Shown here piece after piece: positions 8,389 to 14,531 of a DNA stretch of 64,000 nucleotides (the stretch's first letter is position 1; every line of letters starts with the position of its first letter). The notes beneath the pieces are model-generated. The model was given only the letters and a program-made list of their open reading frames with translations. It was not told the DNA's origin and searched no databases. The translations under genes and the position numbers were made by a program. The stretch is from Fluviicola sp. (GTDB taxonomy: Bacteria; Bacteroidota; Bacteroidia; Flavobacteriales_D; Crocinitomicaceae), in assembly GCF_029266855.1 (NCBI RefSeq), contig NZ_JAQSWB010000002.1, positions 124,001 through 188,000 of the forward strand. Reading direction: 5' to 3'.

Positions 8389-8424
8389 TGCGCAGAATAA
8401 TTGCGCAGTTGAGTTAAATCTTTG
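8389..8424 (+). promoter_or_regulatory. Operator/promoter 1: TGCGCA-N7-TGCGCA upstream of rtcB
   Basis: The palindrome TGCGCAGAATAATTGCGCA (8389-8407) is followed after exactly 13 nt by TTTG (8421-8424), giving a Bacteroidota-like -7 element AATCTTTG. Two more copies with the same spacing stand at 10511 and 13991. It lies between the divergent WYL-PhyH gene and rtcB, the classic place for an autoregulated operator. Confidence 0.75.
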
Positions 8425-8483
8425 TATTGTTCTTAGAAACAAACATAGAAGAACCTCCGTCAATAATGGGATTGGCGGAGTAA

Positions 8484-9878
<1,395 letters not shown>

Positions 9879-9917
9879 AAATAGTAAGCGTTAGCGAAAA
9901 CGTAACAACAAGAAAAA

Positions 9918-10499
9918 ATGGAAACACTAAAGAAAATGTTATTTAAGTTAATGTCTCAAACTCTTTCAACGAAAGAGTTTGAGACTTGGCTTTATACTGA
10001 TGATTATATTAAAAGTCAATTATTGGAAAACGAAATGATATTTGAATTAGTGAGCATTAATCTAAGATCCAAGCATGCCTTTAAGGAATTAGAAAAGTTT
10101 TGCTTCAATCATTTTGATCAAGAAGAATGTTTAGTCCAAATCGTAAAATACAATTGTGAAGTGTATTTGGATACTAAAACGGATGAGGCAACTGAAAATT
10201 TCATTCGAAACATTTGTTGTTTCCACGATTGGAACAATGATTATTCACTGATTTCACAAATTTATTATTTGGCTGATGACTGGGACCTGGTACTTGATGG
10301 TTATACCGACAAACAACAGGTGAAAAACGAGCTTTACAGCTATGCAGAAATTTTCTTAGAGAGATTGCAAAAATTGGATGCAGAAGAATCAATTCAATTG
10401 CTCCGAAATGGAATAGAATTTAAGAAAGTAATTCCAGAACCACCAAAAACTGATGTGATTGAGACTAAAAGTAAAGGATGGTTTCAGTTTTGGAAATAA
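9918..10499 (+). CDS. Hypothetical protein co-transcribed with rtcB
   Basis: 193 aa, acidic and alpha-helical, no signal or membrane segment. Repeating helical pairs (KEFETWLYTDDYIKSQL, HAFKELEKFCFNHFD, SYAEIFLERLQKL) suggest a small helical-repeat scaffold. The C-terminus ends in KGWFQFWK, an aromatic tail like those that act as docking peptides. It starts 39 bp after rtcB and is the last gene before operator 2. I recognise no family; by position it may be a ligase accessory protein, in the place where archease or a kinase stands in other systems. Confidence 0.6.
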   Translation: METLKKMLFKLMSQTLSTKEFETWLYTDDYIKSQLLENEMIFELVSINLRSKHAFKELEKFCFNHFDQEECLVQIVKYNCEVYLDTKTDEATENFIRNICCFHDWNNDYSLISQIYYLADDWDLVLDGYTDKQQVKNELYSYAEIFLERLQKLDAEESIQLLRNGIEFKKVIPEPPKTDVIETKSKGWFQFWK

Positions 10500-10510
10500 A
10501 ACTTTTAACC

Positions 10511-10546
10511 TGCGCAAAATAACTGCGCAGGTTTGGTCTTCCTTTG
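10511..10546 (+). promoter_or_regulatory. Operator/promoter 2: TGCGCA-N7-TGCGCA upstream of the nucleotidyltransferase pair
   Basis: TGCGCAAAATAACTGCGCA (10511-10529) followed by 13 nt and TTTG (10543-10546). The half-sites and the distance to the TTTG box equal those of operator 1, while the bases between differ. It begins 12 bp after the 193-aa gene and drives the gene pair at 10614-12430. Confidence 0.75.
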
Positions 10547-10613
10547 TCTTATCGAAAAAACAACAGATTCTCTCATGCAATTTGGCGTGAGGGATTTATA
10601 ATAAAATGAATTT

Positions 10614-11360
10614 ATGAAAGATCAAATACTTAAGAAATTGCAAGAAGTTGAGCTTAACCATAGCATTGAAATTCTTTTTGCCGTGGAATCTGGAAGCAGA
10701 GCTTGGGGATTTGCTTCACCTGATTCAGATTATGATATTCGTTTTGTTTATAAGCGAAAAATGGAAAGTTATCTCAGTTTGTGGGATTCAAAAGATAGCA
10801 TCGAGTTCATGACGGAAGATGATTTAGATGGCTCAGGCTGGGATTTGAAAAAAGCAACTTTACTATTGGCAAAATCGAATGCTTCATTTTTGGGATGGTT
10901 GTTTTCACCAATTGTCTACATAGATCGTGGTGGAACACTGGATGCGATGAAACAGTTGGCAATCGAAAATTTCAATCCGATTGCAGGATTTTACCATTAT
11001 CATAGCATGAACAAAGGTTTCTATGAACAATTGGAATCAAAAGAACTCAAACTCAAAGCTTTTTTCTATGCAACTAGAACCGCTTTTTGTGCGAATTGGA
11101 TCTTAAAGAATGAAAAAATACCACCAGTTTTATTTCAGGATTTGTATTCTCTCATTGATGAAGAAAATGCCCAATCTTTAGATAAGCTTATCGCACGAAA
11201 AGCACAAACGAATGAATCCGGATTCTCTGCTATTGACGACAAATTAATCGCTTTAGTAAAAGAGATTGTTCTGGAAAATAATAACTTGAAAGACTCGATC
11301 AAGGCTAAAAAAGCAAATGTTGCTGATTTTGATCGGTTTTTCATCAATCAATTATCATGA
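10614..11360 (+). CDS. RlaP/YcgL-type nucleotidyltransferase, paralogue 1
   Basis: 248 aa. The polymerase-beta-like nucleotidyltransferase core is plain: FAVESGSRAWGFASPDSDYD followed by IRFVY, i.e. the GSRA/GF loop and the Asp pair D39/D41 type motif. The family (predicted nucleotidyltransferase YcgL, RlaP) is repeatedly found beside RNA ligases in RNA-repair loci and is thought to add or restore nucleotides at broken RNA ends. The stop overlaps the next start (ATGA), so the two paralogues are translationally coupled. This copy is shorter than its partner. Confidence 0.85.
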   Translation: MKDQILKKLQEVELNHSIEILFAVESGSRAWGFASPDSDYDIRFVYKRKMESYLSLWDSKDSIEFMTEDDLDGSGWDLKKATLLLAKSNASFLGWLFSPIVYIDRGGTLDAMKQLAIENFNPIAGFYHYHSMNKGFYEQLESKELKLKAFFYATRTAFCANWILKNEKIPPVLFQDLYSLIDEENAQSLDKLIARKAQTNESGFSAIDDKLIALVKEIVLENNNLKDSIKAKKANVADFDRFFINQLS

Positions 11361-12430
11361 CTATTGACGAGCTGAAAAAATCTGGATACATCATTTTTGA
11401 ATGTATCAGTGGTAGTAGAGCTTATGGATTAGATACGCCAAACTCTGATACAGATATTCGTGGTGTTTTTATCTTACCAGTAGATGATTTCTTTTCCTTG
11501 GAATACATTGGGCAAGTAAATAATGAATCCAATGATATTGTTTACTATGAATTGAGAAAGTTCATTGATTTGTGTGCGAACAACAATCCCAATATTTTGG
11601 AGATGTTAAATGTTCCGGAACGATGTGTTTTGTATGAACATCCACTTTTCAAAACAATCTCAATGAACATTTTTCTAAGTAAGCAATGTGAGTTATCATT
11701 TGCTAACTACGCTTATTCACAAATAAAAAAGGCACGTGGTTTAGAAAAGAAGATTGTGAATCCAATGGAAAAGGAACGGAAATCGATACTGGATTTTTGT
11801 TTTATACTCGATGATGGAAAGTCTGTGGAACTTAAAAAGTTTCTTGCAACTCAGAAATTAGATCAAACTAATTGTGGACTCAGCCGAATTCCGCACATGA
11901 GAGACTGTTACAACTTGTATGTTTCAAATGAATGGAGTTTTTCAGGAATTGCCAGGAATGAATTATCCAATGATGTTAACCTGAGTAACATTCCAAAAGG
12001 AGAAACCCCTATTGCAATGCTGTTTTTCAATAAAGATGGTTATTCTTCCTATTGCAGGAAGTACCGGGAATATTGGGATTGGGTAGAAAAACGAAATGAT
12101 GTACGTTATTCCAATACAATCGTCCATGGGAAAAATTATGATTCAAAAAATATGATGCACACCTTTCGCTTGTTGCACATGGCTAAGGAAATAGCGGTTG
12201 AAGGTAGGATCATTGTAGAACGTTCGGATCGTGAATACTTGCTTGAGATAAAAGATGGAAAGTATGGATATGAAGAATTGGTTGAAAAAGCTGAATTATT
12301 GAAAGCAGAACTTGTAGAGCTATATCGCCATTCATCGCTTCCAGATTTTCCGGATACCGATTTAATTAATATGCTTTTAATCCAAATTAGAAAAGAATTC
12401 TATTTGGAAGTAGAGCAACTATCAACTTGA
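11357..12430 (+). CDS. RlaP/YcgL-type nucleotidyltransferase, paralogue 2
   Basis: 357 aa. The N-terminal core FECISGSRAYGLDTPNSDTD followed by IRGVF has the same loop and Asp residues as the upstream gene, but the rest is longer, with a helical C-terminal half (residues 130-357) including KNMMHTFRLLHMAKEI, a conserved-looking His/Arg helix, and IRKEFYLEVEQL. Two divergent copies in one operon suggest different substrates or a heterodimer. A strong terminator follows at 12608. Confidence 0.85.
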   Translation: MTIDELKKSGYIIFECISGSRAYGLDTPNSDTDIRGVFILPVDDFFSLEYIGQVNNESNDIVYYELRKFIDLCANNNPNILEMLNVPERCVLYEHPLFKTISMNIFLSKQCELSFANYAYSQIKKARGLEKKIVNPMEKERKSILDFCFILDDGKSVELKKFLATQKLDQTNCGLSRIPHMRDCYNLYVSNEWSFSGIARNELSNDVNLSNIPKGETPIAMLFFNKDGYSSYCRKYREYWDWVEKRNDVRYSNTIVHGKNYDSKNMMHTFRLLHMAKEIAVEGRIIVERSDREYLLEIKDGKYGYEELVEKAELLKAELVELYRHSSLPDFPDTDLINMLLIQIRKEFYLEVEQLST

Positions 12431-12607
12431 TTCTACGTCAACTTGTGGATTATATGAAATAAAATGATTGAAAGAATGAAATATATGTCACAACCCTCGC
12501 TGTATTACAGTTTCTGTCCGAATTATTTTCAGGACATGGGGATACTTTGTGCAAATTTTTCAATCAGTATGAGTTAGAAATAAGGAATAATTGAAGATAA
12601 TAACACG

Positions 12608-12636
12608 AGCGTCCATAATTTGGACGCTTTTTTTTT
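12608..12636 (+). terminator. Rho-independent terminator after the nucleotidyltransferase pair
   Basis: Perfect 8-bp stem AGCGTCCA/TGGACGCT with loop TAATT, followed by nine T. Confidence 0.9.
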
Positions 12637-12820
12637 GATTTTTTTTTCAGAAATGAGAAGATAAATAATAGATATAGAAAAAGCGTAGTTGAAACATGAA
12701 TCAATTGGGAGACAGTCAATTGGAAAAAATGTACAATACTCACAACAAGTGGGGTGGAATTCTATTGCTCAAAAACACAGTTAACTAATTGATTTGCAGG
12801 TTGTTAAATTCATTTTTTAT

Positions 12821-12851
12821 TTGGTTTATTGAAAAGGAATACTAATATTTG
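12821..12851 (+). promoter_or_regulatory. Bacteroidota-type promoter before the small ORF and tRNA array
   Basis: TTG at 12821-12823, 19-nt spacer, then TAATATTTG (12843-12851), close to the TTG-N19-TAnnTTTG pattern. It has no TGCGCA operator, so this transcript should be constitutive or differently controlled. Confidence 0.6.
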
Positions 12852-12874
12852 CACCGTCGAATTGAAATGACAAA

Positions 12875-13006
12875 ATGATTAGAAAAATGACACATATAGA
12901 ATTACATATACAGTTTCAGCCATTATCGCTGCCGTGTTATCCAACACAACGATTTTGTAGTCCGAAGTCGCGCACTAATATTCGGGAGGATGTTTTAATA
13001 GAATAG
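12875..13006 (+). CDS. Putative 43-residue peptide between promoter and terminator
   Basis: A 43-codon frame from ATG 12875 to TAG 13004-13006, reading MIRKMTHIELHIQFQPLSLP and ending SRTNIREDVLIE. It starts about 24 bp after the -7 box at 12843-12851 and stops 28 bp before a strong terminator, which is why I list it. No ribosome-binding site and no known family. The same transcript could instead be a structured small RNA. Confidence 0.3.
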   Translation: MIRKMTHIELHIQFQPLSLPCYPTQRFCSPKSRTNIREDVLIE

Positions 13007-13034
13007 ATATATCATTAAAAAGACAATCTAATTC

Positions 13035-13063
13035 AAGCATCTCCTCCATGAGATGCTTTTTTT
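13035..13063 (+). terminator. Rho-independent terminator before the tRNA array
   Basis: 9-bp stem AAGCATCTC/GAGATGCTT with loop CTCCAT, then seven T. The tRNA array starts 20 bp later. Confidence 0.85.
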
Positions 13064-13082
13064 ATGCGCCAAAAACAGGAAG

Positions 13083-13169
13083 GGAGAATAGGTAAATATT
13101 GGTTTGTTACGCTCACCTGCTAAGTGAGTTCACGGCAACGTGATGAAGGTTCAATTCCTTTGTTCTCCG
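13083..13169 (+). tRNA. tRNA-Ser(GCT)
   Basis: Acceptor GGAGAAT/GTTCTCC; D stem GTA/TAC; anticodon stem CTCAC/GTGAG with loop CTGCTAA (anticodon GCT); long variable arm CACG-GCAA-CGTG as expected for Ser; T stem GAAGG/CCTTT. CCA is not encoded. The D arm departs from the usual sequence. Confidence 0.75.
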
Positions 13170-13174
13170 CAAAA

Positions 13175-13248
13175 GACAAGATGGCCGAATGGTTAAGGCA
13201 ACGGATTGCAAACCCGTTTTTTTATGAGTTCGAATCTCATTCTTGTCT
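13175..13248 (+). tRNA. tRNA-Cys(GCA), slightly degenerate
   Basis: Acceptor GACAAGA/TCTTGTC, D arm TGGCCGAATGGTTAAGGCA, loop TTGCAAA (anticodon GCA), T stem ATGAG/CTCAT. The anticodon stem ACGGA/CCCGT has an A-C mismatch next to the loop, and the variable loop is six T. Confidence 0.65.
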
Positions 13249-13255
13249 CTTTACT

Positions 13256-13331
13256 CGGGTAGTAGAGGAGTTAGGTTTATCTCGCCTCATTTGGGATGAG
13301 GAGCACGTAGGTTCGATTCCTACCTATCCGA
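13256..13331 (+). tRNA. tRNA-Pro(TGG)
   Basis: Acceptor CGGGTAG/CTATCCG, D stem GAG/CTC, anticodon stem CCTCA/TGAGG with the Pro-type loop TTTGGGA, T arm GTAGG-TTCGATT-CCTAC, discriminator A. No encoded CCA. Confidence 0.8.
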
Positions 13332-13337
13332 CTTAAT

Positions 13338-13428
13338 GGAAGTGTTGAGTCAGCCGCGGCTGAGTTGGCTCACCAGACTGTAAATCTGGTCTCTTAGGAG
13401 CGTGTAGGTTCGAATCCTGCCACTTCCA
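13338..13428 (+). tRNA. tRNA-Tyr(GTA) with enlarged D arm
   Basis: Acceptor GGAAGTG/CACTTCC, anticodon stem CCAGA/TCTGG with loop CTGTAAA (anticodon GTA), long variable arm, T arm GTAGG-TTCGAAT-CCTGC. The D region is 26 nt (13347-13372) and contains an extra self-complementary CAGCC-GC-GGCTG inside the GAG/CTC stem, which ordinary tRNA-Tyr does not have. Confidence 0.65.
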
Positions 13429-13431
13429 CAA

Positions 13432-13506
13432 TGGCACTGTGGCTTTAGCCAGAGCACTCGACTGTCTCTTGAGTTGTTCGTTTCGAATTCTCGGAATCAG
13501 TGCCAT
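13432..13506 (+). tRNA. tRNA-Asp(GTC)-like, degenerate
   Basis: Acceptor TGGCACT/AGTGCCA is perfect and the anticodon arm CTCGA-CTGTCTC-TTGAG carries GTC in an Asp-like loop, but no good T stem can be drawn around TTCGAAT. Probably a tRNA-like or decayed copy. Confidence 0.45.
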
Positions 13507-13510
13507 GAAA

Positions 13511-13582
13511 CTGGGAAGATAACGATGGTTGTTTACCCGCCTTGGACGCGGGAGGTTGCAGGTTCGAATCCTGCTTCTCAGA
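13511..13582 (+). tRNA. tRNA-Pro(TGG)-like
   Basis: Acceptor CTGGGAA/TTCTCAG, weak D stem TAA/TTA, anticodon arm CCCGC-CTTGGAC-GCGGG (positions 34-36 TGG; the loop otherwise resembles tRNA-Gln), T arm GCAGG-TTCGAAT-CCTGC, discriminator A. A second, different TGG tRNA in the same array. Confidence 0.6.
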
Positions 13583-13664
13583 CGAAGTAACCAAATCAAG
13601 TTTATTTGAGTTTGGTTCAAGCTGAGACACGCAGGAAAGACAAAGTCAATCCTGCTTCTCAGAC
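13583..13664 (+). ncRNA. Two-hairpin tRNA-like segment with repeated 3' end
   Basis: First hairpin AACCAAA-TCAA / TTGA-TTTGGTT (13589-13617), second hairpin CTGAG...GCAGGA / TCCTGC...CTCAG (13622-13662). Its last 17 nt (13648-13664) repeat 13567-13583, the T-stem/acceptor end of the preceding tRNA. It has no D or anticodon arm, so it is a reduced tRNA-like RNA or a rearranged copy. Confidence 0.45.
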
Positions 13665-13668
13665 AAAA

Positions 13669-13739
13669 TGCCCTGTAGTGTAAAGGCAACACACAAGAAT
13701 TTGATTCTTGGACTATAGGTTCGACTCTTGTCAGGGCAA
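13669..13739 (+). tRNA. tRNA-Gln(TTG)
   Basis: Acceptor TGCCCTG/CAGGGCA, D stem GTG/CAC, anticodon arm CAAGA-ATTTGAT-TCTTG (anticodon TTG), T arm ATAGG-TTCGACT-CTTGT with two wobble pairs, discriminator A. Confidence 0.7.
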
Positions 13740-13747
13740 CAATAAAT

Positions 13748-13820
13748 GCGGAGATGGCGGAATGGTATACGCGTCTGTTTTAGGAACAGAATTTTGAGAG
13801 TTCGAGTCTCTCTCTCCGTA
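13748..13820 (+). tRNA. tRNA-Leu(TAG)-like with short variable loop
   Basis: Acceptor GCGGAGA/TCTCCGT, D arm typical of Leu, anticodon arm TCTGT-TTTAGGA-ACAGA (anticodon TAG), T arm GAGAG-TTCGAGT-CTCTC. The variable loop is only about 7 nt (ATTTTGA); true tRNA-Leu needs a long variable arm, so this copy is suspect as a translation tRNA. Confidence 0.6.
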
Positions 13821-13825
13821 CAATT

Positions 13826-13898
13826 GGAACAGTAGCAAAGTTGGTCAATGCGCCGGATTGAAGATCCGAAGATACAGGTTCGAATCCTGTCTGTTCCA
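13826..13898 (+). tRNA. tRNA-Phe(GAA)
   Basis: Acceptor GGAACAG/CTGTTCC, D stem GCA/TGC, anticodon arm CCGGA-TTGAAGA-TCCGA (anticodon GAA, one C-A mismatch at the stem base), T arm ACAGG-TTCGAAT-CCTGT, discriminator A, no CCA. Confidence 0.7.
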
Positions 13899-13902
13899 CA
13901 AT

Positions 13903-13970
13903 TAGGAGTTTGAGGATAAAACGTTGGGATATGGTTCTAAAGATGCGAGTCCTAACCTTGATATTCCTAC
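13903..13970 (+). ncRNA. tRNA-like RNA with acceptor stem but no cloverleaf
   Basis: TAGGAGT (13903-13909) pairs over 7 bp with ATTCCTA (13963-13969), the right size for an acceptor stem, and the size (68 nt) and the 4-nt spacing to the previous tRNA fit the array. Inside, ATATGGTT and AACCTTGATAT form one long hairpin instead of D, anticodon and T arms. Confidence 0.4.
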
Positions 13971-13990
13971 AAAAAATAAAAGATTTTCTC

Positions 13991-14026
13991 TACGCAGAAT
14001 AATTGCGCAGCAGGTATTAATCTTTG
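13991..14026 (+). promoter_or_regulatory. Operator/promoter 3: TACGCA-N7-TGCGCA upstream of the second RNA array
   Basis: TACGCAGAATAATTGCGCA (13991-14009), 13 nt, then TTTG (14023-14026), the same plan as at 8389 and 10511 with one changed base in the left half-site. It would drive the modules at 14064-14502 together with the 747-aa gene at 14532. Confidence 0.75.
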
Positions 14027-14063
14027 TTGTGTCGAAAGACAAAACGTTCATTTAAATATTGCA

Positions 14064-14122
14064 GGTCAAGAATAAGTTACTTCAAAAACTACCCGTCACG
14101 TAAACTAACTTATTCAATTACC
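14064..14122 (+). ncRNA. Structured RNA module a (GGTCAA-N7-TTACTTC / N7'-AATTACC)
   Basis: GGTCAA 14064-14069, N7 GAATAAG 14070-14076, TTACTTC 14077-14083; the partner CTTATTC 14109-14115 is the perfect complement of N7 and is followed by AATTACC 14116-14122. GGT pairs with ACC and TTACTT with AACTAA apart from one mismatch, so the whole forms one hairpin of about 17 bp. No T arm inside. Confidence 0.65.
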
Positions 14123-14131
14123 TACTTAATT

Positions 14132-14245
14132 GAGGCAGTAGCTCAGTTGGTAGAGCAGGTTAGCTTTTAAATTACCCATGGTCAATAAAAGCTTACTTCA
14201 GCACTCCTAATGCCCAGGTCGTGGGTTCGAATCCCACCTGTCTCA
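14132..14245 (+). ncRNA. tRNA-Lys-like RNA with hairpin insert in the anticodon region (module b)
   Basis: Acceptor GAGGCAG/CTGTCTC, a normal D arm GCTC-AGTTGGTA-GAGC and a perfect T arm GTGGG-TTCGAAT-CCCAC. Where the anticodon arm should be, GCTTTTA (14163-14169) is followed by AATTACC, CAT, GGTCAA and its complement TAAAAGC (14186-14192), then TTACTTC. GCTTTTA looks like a Lys anticodon loop (TTT). Either an intron-like insert that could be cut and re-ligated, or an extended anticodon arm. 114 nt instead of about 76. Confidence 0.6.
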
Positions 14246-14252
14246 CTATTAA

Positions 14253-14320
14253 GGTCAAAACCAACTTACTACAGATTGGTCTTACGGTTCGAATCCGTCT
14301 TTGAGAGTTAGTTAATTACC
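14253..14320 (+). ncRNA. Structured RNA module c with T arm
   Basis: GGTCAA 14253-14258, N7 AACCAAC, TTACTAC 14266-14272; partner GTTAGTT 14307-14313 (six of seven pairs) and AATTACC 14314-14320. Inside is a tRNA-type T arm (ACGG-TTCGAAT-CCGT) and a tiny TCT-TTG-AGA hairpin in place of an acceptor stem. No D arm. Confidence 0.55.
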
Positions 14321-14333
14321 TTATAAAACAATG

Positions 14334-14419
14334 GGTCAACATGATCTTACTTCCATGTCCAGGTTCGAATCCTGGTCTCCGCAAGGAGGGCGACTGGTTG
14401 AATTAGATCATGAATTACC
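14334..14419 (+). ncRNA. Circularly permuted tRNA-like module d
   Basis: GGTCAA 14334-14339, N7 CATGATC, TTACTTC 14347-14353; partner GATCATG 14406-14412 (perfect) and AATTACC 14413-14419. Inside, in order: T arm CCAGG-TTCGAAT-CCTGG, then TCTCC-GCAA-GGAGG, i.e. a 3' acceptor strand joined to a 5' acceptor strand through a GCAA tetraloop, then a D-loop-like ACTGGTTGAA. This is the part order of a tRNA opened in the anticodon and closed at the acceptor end. Confidence 0.55.
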
Positions 14420-14433
14420 CCTAAAAATAATAT

Positions 14434-14502
14434 GGTCAATTGTTTCTTACTTCTTGGGTATAACCCATCACTTATAGGAAATGACAGAGAAACAAAATTA
14501 CC
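14434..14502 (+). ncRNA. Structured RNA module e, just before the 747-aa gene
   Basis: GGTCAA 14434-14439, N7 TTGTTTC, TTACTTC 14447-14453; partner GAAACAA 14489-14495 (perfect) and AATTACC 14496-14502. The interior holds a TGGGT-ATA-ACCCA hairpin and no T arm. It ends 29 bp before the start codon at 14532, so it is also in the 5' leader of that gene and could affect its expression. Confidence 0.6.
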
Positions 14503-14531
14503 TGATTATTAAAATTTAAAAAACTAGAATT

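Noticed and set aside
8389-8407. Sigma-54 promoter (GG/GC at -24/-12), since E. coli rtcBA uses sigma-54 and RtcR
   Set aside because: TGCGCA-N7-TGCGCA has no GG at the required distance from GC, copy 2 has CTGC, and no sigma-54 activator gene is nearby. The constant distance to TTTG fits a Bacteroidota -7 box better.
13124-13692. Protein frames across the tRNA array (13124-13336 plus, 13333-13692 and 13445-13630 minus)
   Set aside because: They only read through well-formed tRNA genes and show no coding character.
14064-14502. CRISPR array
   Set aside because: Spacing and box order vary, the variable part is only 7 nt and is complementary to a second variable part, and no cas genes are present.
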